Source of the DNA: Thermoclostridium caenicola | GTDB taxonomy: Bacteria; Bacillota; Clostridia; DSM-8532 | Direction: 5' to 3' | NCBI RefSeq assembly: GCF_900142095.1 | Contig: NZ_FQZP01000001.1 | Span: 1 to 64,000, forward strand | DNA: 64,000 nucleotides | Part shown: in pieces, positions 17,701 to 25,639 of the stretch | Position numbering within the stretch: position 1 is the stretch's first letter | How the letters are laid out: each line of letters opens with the position of its first letter | Program-made: the position numbers and the translations under genes | Notes under the pieces: model-generated | What the model was told of the DNA's origin: nothing | Databases searched by the model: none | The model's input: the letters and a program-made list of their open reading frames with translations, nothing else

Positions 17701-18375
17701 AATACCCTTCAGTTCGTTGCTGAGGTCGATGAATTTCCTGGCTTTCTCGGCCTGCTGGGCCAGCGGTTCCAATTGTGCCTCCAGCTCAGCGATGATGTCA
17801 TTGATGCGAAGAAGGTTCTGCCGGGTGCTCTCCAGCTTCCGCTCGGCTTCCCTTTTCCGGGCCTTGTACTTGGTGATGCCGGCCGCTTCCTCGAAAACCT
17901 GCCTTCTTTCCTCGGAACGAGCGCTTAATATCTCGTCGATGCGGCCCTGCCCGATGATGGAATAGCCCTCCCGGCCCACACCGGTGTTCATGAAGAGCTC
18001 GGTAATGTCCTTCAGCCGACAGGGTGTTTTATTGATGGCATATTCACTTTCCCCCGACCTGTACATCCTCCGGGTAATGGTTACCTCGGAAAAATCGATG
18101 GGAAGGGTCCTGTCGCTGTTGTCGATGACCAGTGACACCGACGCAAACCCCACAGGCTTCCGGTGCTGTGTTCCGGAAAAAATGACATCTTCCATGCGGC
18201 TTCCGCGCAGGGTTTTCGCGCTTTGCTCCCCGAGAACCCAGCGCACGGCATCGGCGATATTGCTCTTTCCGCTGCCGTTGGGACCCACGACCGAAGTCAG
18301 TCCGGAGTTGAAATTCAGCACAATTTTATCGGCAAAAGATTTAAAGCCCTGTATTTCAAGGGATTTCAGATACAA
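14791..18375 (-). CDS. smc: Chromosome segregation protein SMC
   Basis: This is the core ATPase of the SMC-ScpAB condensin that organises and segregates the chromosome. The 1194-residue product has the standard layout: N-terminal Walker A GPNGSGKSNIADAVRWVLGE, a long coiled coil, a central hinge (about residues 510-670, with GALQNIITDDEYAAKRAIEY), the returning coil, and the C-terminal LSGGERAMVAIALIF signature and Walker B FYILDEIEASLD. I chose TTG 18375, which gives the family-typical start MYLKSLEIQGFKSFADKI and has AGAGG seven bases upstream; GTG 18384 abuts that site. ftsY follows in the same unit. The start is 60 bases after the stop of the SLH/transglutaminase gene; a TACAAT in that gap may be a promoter. 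Confidence 0.98.
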   Translation of the reverse strand: MYLKSLEIQGFKSFADKIVLNFNSGLTSVVGPNGSGKSNIADAVRWVLGEQSAKTLRGSRMEDVIFSGTQHRKPVGFASVSLVIDNSDRTLPIDFSEVTITRRMYRSGESEYAINKTPCRLKDITELFMNTGVGREGYSIIGQGRIDEILSARSEERRQVFEEAAGITKYKARKREAERKLESTRQNLLRINDIIAELEAQLEPLAQQAEKARKFIDLSNELKGIEVSLFLDTIDKLKKRIEEVDGQADGLKEQIDEENRRIENIRNSNRSKNERLERLKQEAESVRQSIHSLETGIEKNESNIRVYEEKINHLHSSNEGYGEDIRNFQGRMAALEAEAERKEKRLQQLTKDSERFANLLAEAEQQLAAIMTQLDESERIIEEAKQTVMDKQDQLSDSRIRANNLRNDLENYRQLKNRLAEDIRQAILEKDREQMTKEDLEASLRKTREAIAAARETADRLEAQKNQIMGRLESLRNTCDTVRRDLHSLESRRKVLLDMEATMEGYSHSVKAVMKACHDDKEFGRGIHGALAQLITVREAYEVAIEVCLGGALQNIITDDEYAAKRAIEYLKRHNLGRATFLPVSSVKPRTLEPEILSQVRSMPGFEGIASDMVSCDGRFKGIILNLLGRTVIVDNMDSAIQMARRFSYAFRIVTREGELLNAGGSITGGSQSSKLSSLISRHRVIRELEDKIREAVKRQKELEETISAAEQESRQNAEELEASRKALSDLELVRLRDESHVARILENIKRLSARVELLRQQEEEIDRNIQKVMNESAQETENARRIEDEIQALKELIKSHQIKNKDEQAKRDALHADINDYRVSVNSIAESIQNMKEQLAQIKEEQASLSGSLEKREADRRHNLQRIEEFRAAIEGLREKIRSLNEEKTGLELKAESLAEEMRVLEEELAGMLDAVTGHNNTIMSLQEELGRLEARKAKMEAELETIQNRLWDEYGLTYGNAEPFRQEITNVRATQTRIGELKAEIRDLGPVNVAAIEDYAKTRERYGFMKTQRDDLVKSEEKLNKVIHEITQVMKKQFVEQFALINRNFNLVFKELFEGGHAEVRLADEQNVLESDIDIIVQPPGKKLQNMMLLSGGERAMVAIALIFGILRMRPAPFYILDEIEASLDDANVYKFAEYIRRYTDKAQFIVITHRKGTMEAADTLYGVTMQEHGVSKVVSMKLDKSLERNAG

Positions 18376-18434
18376 ACCGTACACCTCTGAGCATAGAGAT
18401 TAAAAAAGATCTACATCATTGTATCACAGAAAGG

Positions 18435-20111
18435 TTATTTAAAAAATAGCTCGATAATCCCATAGCTGTCTACGGGTTTATAGGCGCAAATCCTCCTGTT
18501 CGCCCTGGACTGGATTTCCTTGAAGGCCTTGTTCAGATCAAACCCGATTTCCTGGTTCGGGCTTATCTTGACGGCAATCGAATCGTGGCCCTCCCTGGCT
18601 TTCCTGGACGCATAGGAGACAAATGCGTCATACCCGATGGCGATGAGATCGTTATAGACATAATAGTTATGCTCTGTGGAGACGCAGACAGGATAACTGG
18701 TTCTGTCCCACCGGTGATCCCTGCCGATATCCTCATCGGGCAGGTTGAAATAGGTATGGATCAGCTTGTTGCTCCCGTCTTTCATGATTGGATCATCCCA
18801 TGTGGCATCGAGATGATAATATTTCCCTTCGATTTTAACGATGTTCCAGGCATGGCTCTGATATGTGCCCGTAAAGCTGTTCAGCGCCTGGCCGGTCACC
18901 AGCAGGCATTCCACCCCGGCCCGGTCAAGCAGCAGCTTTATCGCCTTGGCATAACCTTCGCAGACCGCCTTTCCAAGGCACAGGACGCCATAGGCAGAGT
19001 TGGCTTCGGGAGATCTAGACGGGGTCGGATCATAGGTGCAATGATTGACGATATAGTCATGGATGACAAGCTCCTTCTGAAAATCGGTCATGCCGGGCCG
19101 GATCAATTCCCTCAGCAGGGCTTCGGCCCTCTCCTCCAGAAGCCGCCTGTGTTTTTTCACGATCTCGATATCCAGGCTGTAATCGAATGTGAGCAGGCCG
19201 TCGCTCCGGTAAATCAGGCCTGTATTGTAAAGAATCTCGGGCGTGTCGTTAAGCACATCCTGCCAGACGGCGAAGACCTCCTCCGGGGTATCGGAAGCGG
19301 TATTGACGGGAAGCATGATGGATTCGGACACCGACAGAAGCGCATCGCGGATCAGCTCATAGACGACCTCCCGGTCGGAGGGTCGATACGCATAACCGGG
19401 AAGGCGCATGCCGGTTCCTGATGCAGGATCGCTGAGAATAAAACCATATTTTGCTGCCGTTATGGCACTGATATACCCTTTCCCTATCAAATCCTCCATC
19501 AGATGACGTCTGTCGGGAAGCCTTGCCTGAAGCGCGGCATAAAGGATACCCACCGCGTCATCCTTTATCAGGACCTTTTTGCTGAGGATGGTAACAGCCC
19601 TTTCGTCCAGCCCGCTGATCTCACCCAGGAACGCCATCGGGCGAAGAAGGACTTCCGGGGAATCGGTGCCATAGCCCATATTCCTGAGGATCATGGCGGC
19701 AAAAGTGTCGCTGTCCATCCATGCCCTGGGACTCAGGGTGCCCGGGGATGTGCCTGCCGCCATGCCTGTTTTGACGGCATAGGCTATATATGGACGCGCA
19801 GAGGGCGCGATGAGATGGCTGTCGGAATACCGGGAGAGGATTCCGTCCACCTCGCTTTGGGTTAGCGCATGGACTTCATCCTTCTTCCCGAACAATTTGA
19901 CAAGGGCCACAACAGCCGCCTGCCTCTGGAGCTTAGCCCCCGGCTTCGCATCAAAAGGCTCGGTATACCAACCGTCGATGATGCCCAGGGCATGGAGCAG
20001 GGCGGCCTCAGCCTCATATCGGGCGGCGGACACCGGCACTATAGCAAAAGAGGATATGAAAACCAGGAAAACCAGAAGGATAATGATGAACTTTTCCGGT
20101 TTTTTCATCAT
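18435..20111 (-). CDS. Secreted SLH-type / transglutaminase-like wall protein
   Basis: The 558-residue product has an N-terminal signal peptide (IIILLVFLVFISSFAIVPVSA). About 200 residues with SLH-like repeats follow (YIAYAVKTGMAAGTSPGTLSPRAWMDSDTFAAMILR), which attach proteins to secondary wall polymers. Near residues 350-450 is a transglutaminase-like cysteine-protease core with the triad in KAVCEGYAKA, YQSHAWNIVKI and LDATWDDP. Such clostridial proteins are thought to act as wall peptidases or cross-linkers; the reaction is not established. ATG 20111 starts the frame, but ATG 20108 is better spaced from GGGAG. A promoter lies at 20138-20167. It is upstream of smc, an unusual neighbour. Confidence 0.85.
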   Translation of the reverse strand: MMKKPEKFIIILLVFLVFISSFAIVPVSAARYEAEAALLHALGIIDGWYTEPFDAKPGAKLQRQAAVVALVKLFGKKDEVHALTQSEVDGILSRYSDSHLIAPSARPYIAYAVKTGMAAGTSPGTLSPRAWMDSDTFAAMILRNMGYGTDSPEVLLRPMAFLGEISGLDERAVTILSKKVLIKDDAVGILYAALQARLPDRRHLMEDLIGKGYISAITAAKYGFILSDPASGTGMRLPGYAYRPSDREVVYELIRDALLSVSESIMLPVNTASDTPEEVFAVWQDVLNDTPEILYNTGLIYRSDGLLTFDYSLDIEIVKKHRRLLEERAEALLRELIRPGMTDFQKELVIHDYIVNHCTYDPTPSRSPEANSAYGVLCLGKAVCEGYAKAIKLLLDRAGVECLLVTGQALNSFTGTYQSHAWNIVKIEGKYYHLDATWDDPIMKDGSNKLIHTYFNLPDEDIGRDHRWDRTSYPVCVSTEHNYYVYNDLIAIGYDAFVSYASRKAREGHDSIAVKISPNQEIGFDLNKAFKEIQSRANRRICAYKPVDSYGIIELFFK

Positions 20112-20137
20112 ATTCTCCCTTACTTCGATCTAGCTTC

Positions 20138-20167
20138 ATTATAGTGCCTGTCCGCCCAAAACGACAA
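20138..20167 (-). promoter_or_regulatory. Probable sigma-A promoter for the SLH/transglutaminase gene
   Basis: On the minus strand TTGTCG (20162-20167) and TATAAT (20138-20143) are 18 bp apart, about 27 bases before the start codon. Confidence 0.6.
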
Positions 20168-20234
20168 TAAAATTCTGTTACATTTTCTCAATGACAGCAA
20201 TAAAGGCGTTAAGCGCCGGGATTTCGAGGCGGGA

Positions 20235-21620
20235 TCACACCGGGGAATCCTGGCCCCTGTCCTTCAGCCTGACATAATCCTGGCGTTTCTTGATGTTTTT
20301 GTACGCCGGGCGGATGATCCTGCCGCCGTTGAGATGTTCCTCGATAATATGGGCACACCAGCCCACCACACGGGCTATCGCGAAGATCGGCGTATTCATT
20401 TCCACAGGTATGTCCAGCATGTTATAGACAAAACCGGAATAAAAGTCGATATTGGCACACATGGGTTTATCGGATTTCTTGATTTCCCTGAATACCTCGG
20501 GAGCCAGTCTTTCGACCCGCTTATGCAGTTCAAACTCTTCCATTCTGCCTTTCTGGCAGGCAAGCTGTTCAGCCTGCTCACGCAGCAGGATGCATCGCGG
20601 ATCCGACAGGGTATACACCGCATGGCCCATACCGTAGATCAGACCGGAACGGTCGAAGGCTTCCTTTCTGACGATTTTGGCCAGGTAATCACGGATCTGG
20701 GCATCGCTCCCCCAATCCTTGACCTCACGCTTAAGATCCTCCATCATGCCGATGACCTTGCTGTTGGCGCCGCCATGCTTGGGCCCCTTAAGGCTTCCGA
20801 TGGCTGCCGCCAGCGAAGAGTAGATGTCGGTTCCAGAGGATGAAACAACATGGGCCGCAAAGGTGGAGTTGTTACCGCCGCCGTGCTCGGCATGCAGCAC
20901 GAGGGCCAGGTCAAGAACCTTTGCCTCCAGCGGCGTATACTCGCCCGATGCCCTCAGCAGCATCAGCAGGTTTTCGGCCGTGCTCAGTTCCGGCCTGGGC
21001 TTATGTATCACAAGGCTCTTCCCGTCGAGGTAATGGGCCTTGGCCTGATAGCTGTATGCAGCCATCAACGGGAACTTGGCGATCAGGTTCACGCTCTGCT
21101 TCAGCAGGTTCTTCACGCTGGTATCATCCGGATTGTCGTCATAGGAGTACCAGATCAGCACCAGCCGGGCCAACTGGTTCATCAGATCACGGCTGGGTAC
21201 ATTGAGGATGTTGGATCGCACAAAGTCCTCGGGGATGCTCCTGTACGCTGCCAGCACGCTCCTGAACTGCTCCAGTTCCCTCTCCGTGGGCAGATCGCCA
21301 TGGAGAAGAAGATAGGCGCATTCCTCAAAGCCAAACCGGTCTTCGGACAAAAAGCCTTCAACCAGGTCGTAGATGTCGATGCCCCGGTAAATGAGCCGGC
21401 CTTCCACCGGAATTTTCTCATTTTCGTCTATCACGTAGGCATGGACCTCACCGATCTCGGTGAGCCCGACCAGCACACCCGAACCGTCTTCATTCCTCAG
21501 ACCTCTCTTGACGTTGTATTTGCTGTAAACGCCAGGCATAAACCTGCATTTGATTTCGGCCGCTTCCCCCCAGATGTCAAAATAGTTGTCCAGTTCAGCC
21601 TGGGTTATCTCCTTAAGCAT
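20235..21620 (-). CDS. gltA: Citrate synthase
   Basis: It condenses acetyl-CoA with oxaloacetate to give citrate, the entry to the oxidative TCA branch that leads to 2-oxoglutarate and glutamate. The 461-residue product is the longer clostridial form. Catalytic regions are visible: LHAEHGGGNNSTF with its His, GPKHGGANSKVIGM, and MGHAVYTLSDPR; EMNTPIFAIARVVGWCAHI is near the end. The start is ATG 21620 with AAGGAGG; a longer frame to 21833 crosses the promoter and is false. A sigma-A promoter (21672-21700) and a large dyad (21703-21739) lie upstream, so it is probably regulated independently of acn-icd, which lies 2.8 kb further along on the same strand. Confidence 0.96.
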   Translation of the reverse strand: MLKEITQAELDNYFDIWGEAAEIKCRFMPGVYSKYNVKRGLRNEDGSGVLVGLTEIGEVHAYVIDENEKIPVEGRLIYRGIDIYDLVEGFLSEDRFGFEECAYLLLHGDLPTERELEQFRSVLAAYRSIPEDFVRSNILNVPSRDLMNQLARLVLIWYSYDDNPDDTSVKNLLKQSVNLIAKFPLMAAYSYQAKAHYLDGKSLVIHKPRPELSTAENLLMLLRASGEYTPLEAKVLDLALVLHAEHGGGNNSTFAAHVVSSSGTDIYSSLAAAIGSLKGPKHGGANSKVIGMMEDLKREVKDWGSDAQIRDYLAKIVRKEAFDRSGLIYGMGHAVYTLSDPRCILLREQAEQLACQKGRMEEFELHKRVERLAPEVFREIKKSDKPMCANIDFYSGFVYNMLDIPVEMNTPIFAIARVVGWCAHIIEEHLNGGRIIRPAYKNIKKRQDYVRLKDRGQDSPV

Positions 21621-21671
21621 GAAAGCAACCTCCTTGTGAGATAGCTGTTGTCGCCATATTCGATTTTTACT

Positions 21672-21700
21672 ATTGTATAAAAATAATACGCATGCGTCAA
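21672..21700 (-). promoter_or_regulatory. Sigma-A promoter of citrate synthase
   Basis: On the minus strand TTGACG (21695-21700) and TACAAT (21672-21677) are 17 bp apart, about 52 bases before the start codon. Confidence 0.75.
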
Positions 21701-21702
21701 GA

Positions 21703-21739
21703 GATTTTGCAATTATCATCATGCGATATTGCAAAAATC
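21703..21739. promoter_or_regulatory. Inverted repeat abutting the citrate synthase -35 box
   Basis: GATTTTGCAAT (21703-21713) and ATTGCAAAAATC (21728-21739) form a dyad with 14 bp between the arms. It starts two bases beyond the -35 box, where an activator or repressor dimer could sit. It is not the ATAA-N7-TTAT pattern of Bacillus CcpC. The remainder of 21740-22006 shows nothing recognisable. Confidence 0.55.
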
Positions 21740-22006
21740 CTTGTGCCTGCATTTTTCGAACCCGTCCACAAAAACCAACAACGCATCTGGTGGTCTGCAT
21801 AAAGCCGCCCAGACAGACTGTTCCATTTTTCACAAGTTGGGAGATTGCATGTCCATACTTGCAATTCCGTGAATAATATTACGGTGAGGCCTGCATAAAA
21901 ATATAGGACAACGAAACCCGCCGCTTCTGGCGCCCCAACAACCTATAATGGCGAAATTGGACATAAAATCTCATGAGAAAGATCTTGACATGCGGTTAAC
22001 GATATG

Positions 22007-22041
22007 AAAAAAGACCCGCGTGCGATACTGCTGCGCGGGCC
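22007..22041 (-). terminator. Intrinsic terminator after the secreted transglutaminase gene
   Basis: On the minus strand GCCCGCG and CGCGGGT form a stem, followed by CTTTTTTC, 38 bases after the stop at 22079. Confidence 0.75.
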
Positions 22042-22078
22042 ATGGCAAAGCAAACATGACAAGAAAGAGATGATGGGC

Positions 22079-22873
22079 TTAGTATTCCCTGCTCTTGGTG
22101 TATTGGGAAGCGGGTTTTTCCATGTCAACTTTTTTCCCGCCCTTGAGCACCACCGAGTCGTAAGTGGTATCCACGATCATCCACCGATCCTCGTCGGCCA
22201 GGTAGACCTCGTTCCAGGCATGGTAGCCTTTCACGTTTGTGGAGTACCCCTTGATCAGCTTGCAGGGTATGCCCTGGCTTCTCAGCATGGCGGCAAAGAC
22301 AGCGGAATAATCGTAGCAAATCCCCTTGCCATCGCGGAGAATCTCATCGATGTTCGGTACATAGGTGGTCGGGATGTTGTTGATCTTGTCATAATCATAG
22401 CTGAGATTTTCAACCACAAAGCGGTAAATGGCACCGATCTTTTCCCTGTCGGTCTTAAGTCCGGCAGTAAGCTCCTTTGCCTTCTTGATGGTTTCCATAT
22501 CCTGATTCCAGTTCACCGTCTGAATGGAAGCCAGAAAGACCTTCAGCGGGTTGTCCATCTCTGCCTTGATGTTCTGGGACCTGACCGCCCGGTACTTGGT
22601 TCCCTGGATATTTTCAAAGATAACGACCTGGTAACTGCCGTTTCCGAGCTGGAGAGGGAAATACTCAAAAGAGTTCCGCCCAAACAGATCATAGTCATAG
22701 GTGTCTTCACTCTTCTGGACGCGGGTCTTGGTTCTCTTTTCGGCCGCAGGCGCATAGCGGGCACCCACAGAGCCGTCTGGAACCCTGGTATTGTCAAACT
22801 CGCTGTTAACCTGGGCTATCGGGCTGCCGATCAGTGAAGCGCCAACAATCAGCGCTATCAGCACTTTCAGCAT
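22079..22873 (-). CDS. Secreted transglutaminase-like protein
   Basis: The 264-residue product begins with a signal peptide (VLIALIVGASLIGSPIAQ) and has a transglutaminase-core fold near residues 150-250 with the triad Cys in GKGICYDYSA, His in GYHAWNEVY and Asp in IVDTTYDS. Between the signal and the core is about 90 residues with no recognised domain. It probably acts on the cell wall or on extracellular protein as a cysteine peptidase or amide-exchange enzyme. The start ATG 22873 has GAGGGGGG upstream, and a clear terminator follows at 22007-22041. It differs from the SLH-bearing paralogue at 18435 in having no wall-anchoring repeats. Confidence 0.85.
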   Translation of the reverse strand: MLKVLIALIVGASLIGSPIAQVNSEFDNTRVPDGSVGARYAPAAEKRTKTRVQKSEDTYDYDLFGRNSFEYFPLQLGNGSYQVVIFENIQGTKYRAVRSQNIKAEMDNPLKVFLASIQTVNWNQDMETIKKAKELTAGLKTDREKIGAIYRFVVENLSYDYDKINNIPTTYVPNIDEILRDGKGICYDYSAVFAAMLRSQGIPCKLIKGYSTNVKGYHAWNEVYLADEDRWMIVDTTYDSVVLKGGKKVDMEKPASQYTKSREY

Positions 22874-23095
22874 AGGACCCCCCTCACTTAATCAAGCAAA
22901 AAACATATCCGTTTTCTCTTTTTTTACCAACTTCCGAACCAAAACAAACACATTGATGAACGCCCGGAAATTTCATCCATTCCCGGTAAAAGCAAAAGCT
23001 CGGCTTCCGCAGGCCGGTTTCTTCTCTTTAAAACCTTCCCTTTATTTCCCAGTCGCCCGCATGTCCTGCCAAGCCGCATGGCACATGGTTCACAG

Positions 23096-23748
23096 TCAGC
23101 TGAAGTAATCGACGATGGCTTTCTGGCAGGACTGCTTGCAGATGATGAACAGGGTATCCCTCTCCCTAAGCACGGTTTGTCCGTTGGGAACAATGGTCTC
23201 ATTGCCCCGGATAACCGACATGATCATGGCTTCCTTCGGAAGCTTCATGTCCATGATCTTTCTGTCGCAGGCCTGGGACTTCTTCGAAACAACAACTTCG
23301 CTGAGCATGAGATCGCCCTGTTTCAGTTTTGCCAGCGTTTTACCGCGGAAAAGTCGATCTCTTTTTCTATCATCTCGGCGATGATGGAAGTGCTGGAAAC
23401 CGAAATATCCACGCCCAGCTTTTCAAACACGGCAATGTTCTTGGGATTATTGACCCTGGCAATGGTTCTGCGGACATGGAAATTGCGTTTGGCCAACTGG
23501 CAGGCTATCAGGTTGTCCTGGTCCTGTCCCGTTACCGCAATAAACACATCGGCATGCTGGGCCCCGGCTTCTGAAAGCAGGTTGATGTCGGTTCCGTCGC
23601 CGTGCACCACGGCCACCTCCAGGTCCGAGGCCAGCTTGCTGCAATACTCCTGGTTCTTCTCGATAACCGTAATCTTATGTTTGTTGGGCAGCAGGGTTTT
23701 CACAAGGTAGTATCCCACCTTGCCTGCGCCGATAATGAATACGTTCAT
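23096..23748 (-). pseudogene. TrkA-like potassium regulator, frameshifted
   Basis: Two frames cover one protein. 23323-23748 encodes an RCK_N domain (MNVFIIGAGKVGYYLVKTLL, an NAD-binding GxGxxG start, then VVHGDGTDINLLSEAGA). 23096-23308 encodes the matching RCK_C/TrkA_C domain (MSVIRGNETIVPNGQTVLRERD). They join by adding one base at the AAAA run at 23338-23341 (minus strand GGTAAAACGC), which restores AVKTLAKLKQGDLMLSEVVV. So there is a one-base deletion in a homopolymer: a real mutation, a sequencing error, or less likely a programmed shift. The gene follows a complete trkA paralogue by 32 bp and would regulate a Trk/Ktr-type K+ channel with it. Confidence 0.8.
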
Positions 23749-23780
23749 GGCAACATCCTTACAAGGCTGCTTTTATTGTA

Positions 23781-24395
23781 TTAATCCACTTTTCCCGCAA
23801 TGACAAGCTTGCTGCCCTTTTCCACCACCGTATAGGGATGGGCAAAGGTGAACCGGCCATCCTTCAGGATGCCGAAGATGAACCGGTCATCCTTCCGCCT
23901 GATATCGATAATCTGGCTTCCCACCAGGTCCGGATCCACATCCTCTATGGTGAAGGAAATCGTGTTTGATCCTATGGTGCAGGTGGTTTCAAAAGGCTTA
24001 CCAGTCAGGAAAGCCGCAATGGTCTCCACGGTCAGGTTGGTGGGGCATATGGTTTCCAGCCCGAACTGGTGGAAGATATCCTCCCGGGCCGGATTGTAAA
24101 TCCTTGCCACTACGCGCGGAATCCCGCACAGATCCTTGGCCACCTGGCTGACCATGATGTTCATGTTGTCATCCGGGGTTACCGCGGCCAGGGCATCCGC
24201 CTGATCGATACCGGCCTTTTTGAGGATGTCCTGGTCAATGGGAACACCCACCACCCTAAGTCCGCTAAAATCGTCATCCAGCTTCTCAAAAGCGGATTCA
24301 TCGCTGTCGATGACGGCCACATCATAGCCTTCGCGGGAAAGCTTGCTGGCAAGGCCCGATCCCACCTTGCCACACCCTGCGATGATGATATGCAT
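23781..24395 (-). CDS. TrkA family potassium uptake regulator (RCK_N-RCK_C)
   Basis: The 204-residue product has the single-unit KtrA/TrkA layout: a Rossmann RCK_N domain (MHIIIAGCGKVGSGLASKLSRE; acidic VIDSDESAF; DALAAVTPDDNMNIM) and a C-terminal RCK_C domain (GSQIIDIRRKDDRFIFGILKDG). It should bind NAD(H) or ATP and gate a membrane K+ channel. No channel subunit is adjacent; the nearest TrkH is at 30980. It begins 18 bases after icd and precedes the frameshifted paralogue, so it appears to be in the acn-icd transcription unit. Paired trkA-type genes of this size occur in clostridia. Confidence 0.88.
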   Translation of the reverse strand: MHIIIAGCGKVGSGLASKLSREGYDVAVIDSDESAFEKLDDDFSGLRVVGVPIDQDILKKAGIDQADALAAVTPDDNMNIMVSQVAKDLCGIPRVVARIYNPAREDIFHQFGLETICPTNLTVETIAAFLTGKPFETTCTIGSNTISFTIEDVDPDLVGSQIIDIRRKDDRFIFGILKDGRFTFAHPYTVVEKGSKLVIAGKVD

Positions 24396-24413
24396 GGTAC
24401 TTCCACCTCGTCG

Positions 24414-25625
24414 TTATCCAAGCAGCTTGTCAAGGCGCGTTTTAATCTCCAACAGGAAATCCCTGGTGTTGACCTTCCTGATCCGGGGCAGGCTGGACAG
24501 GGCAGCCAGGTCCCCGGTCATCACACCTTCCTCTATGGTCATCTTGGTAGCTTGCTCAAGTTTATCCGCGAAATCAATCAGATCCTTGAGCCCGTCAAGT
24601 TCGCCTCTCTTTCTGAGGGCACCGGTCCAGGCGAACAGGGTCGCCACCGAGTTGGTGGAGGTCTCCTCGCCCTTGAGGTGCTTGTAAAAATGCCGCTGCA
24701 CCGTACCATGGGCCGCTTCATACTCATAGTACCCTTCCGGCGATACCAGAACCGATGTCATCATGGCCAGGCTTCCGAACGCGGTGGCCACCATGTCGGA
24801 CATCACATCGCCGTCATAGTTCTTGCATGCCCATATGAAGCCGCCCTCGGAGCGCACCACGCGGGCTACCGCATCATCGATGAGGGTATAGAAATAGGTG
24901 ATGCCCGCTTCCTCAAACTGCCGACGGTATGTAGAATCATAGAGTTCCTGGAAGATATCCTTGAACCGGTGGTCATATTTCTTTGAAATGGTGTCCTTGG
25001 TGGCAAACCAGAGGTCCATCTTCTGGTCCAGGGCATATCTGAAGCAAGCATGGGCAAAGCTTTTAATGGAGGCTTCGGTGTTGTGCATACCCATAAGCAC
25101 CCCGGGTCCGTTAAAATCATGGATGACCTGGCGGGTCACGTTGCCGTCCCGATCGGTGAAGACCAGCTCGGCCTTACCAGGCCTGTCAACCTGCATCTCG
25201 GTATTTTTATAGATATCCCCGTAGGCATGGCGGGCGATAACAATGGGCTTCTTCCAGGTCTTTACAAAAGGCTCAATCCCTTTCACGAGGATGGGCGCCC
25301 GGAAGACGGTGCCGTCCAGGATAGCCCGGATGGTGCCGTTGGGGCTCTTCCACATCTGCTTCAGGTTGTATTCCCTGACCCTTTCCGCATTGGGTGTGAT
25401 GGTGGCGCACTTGACGGCAACACCGTATTTTTTGGTGGCCAGGGCCGATTCCACGGTCACCTGGTCGTCGGTCTCGTCCCGGTGCTTCAGTCCAAGATCA
25501 TAATATTCTGTCTTCAGATCGATATAGGGCTCTATGAGGATTTCCTTTATCCATGCCCAGATGACCCGGGTCATCTCATCCCCGTCCATCTCTACCAGCG
25601 GGGTTTTCATCAGGATTTTAGCCAT
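24414..25625 (-). CDS. icd: Isocitrate dehydrogenase, NADP-dependent type
   Basis: It oxidises isocitrate to 2-oxoglutarate and CO2. The 403-residue product is the eukaryote-like/type II dimeric form ([37 protein letters not shown] with the substrate Ser/Asn/Arg; [45 protein letters not shown]), which uses NADP. The start ATG 25625 has TTGGAGG. It follows acn by 14 bp, so the two are co-transcribed from the promoter near 27717-27745, and continues into trkA genes. With citrate synthase it gives a 2-oxoglutarate supply for glutamate. No 2-oxoglutarate dehydrogenase is in the window, as expected for a branched anaerobic cycle. Confidence 0.96.
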   Translation of the reverse strand: MAKILMKTPLVEMDGDEMTRVIWAWIKEILIEPYIDLKTEYYDLGLKHRDETDDQVTVESALATKKYGVAVKCATITPNAERVREYNLKQMWKSPNGTIRAILDGTVFRAPILVKGIEPFVKTWKKPIVIARHAYGDIYKNTEMQVDRPGKAELVFTDRDGNVTRQVIHDFNGPGVLMGMHNTEASIKSFAHACFRYALDQKMDLWFATKDTISKKYDHRFKDIFQELYDSTYRRQFEEAGITYFYTLIDDAVARVVRSEGGFIWACKNYDGDVMSDMVATAFGSLAMMTSVLVSPEGYYEYEAAHGTVQRHFYKHLKGEETSTNSVATLFAWTGALRKRGELDGLKDLIDFADKLEQATKMTIEEGVMTGDLAALSSLPRIRKVNTRDFLLEIKTRLDKLLG

Positions 25626-25639
25626 TCTTTAACCTCCAA

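Noticed and set aside
14155-17928. Several long plus-strand frames opposite ftsY and smc
   Set aside because: They are antisense shadows of ftsY and smc with biased His/Gln/Leu composition and no initiation signals.
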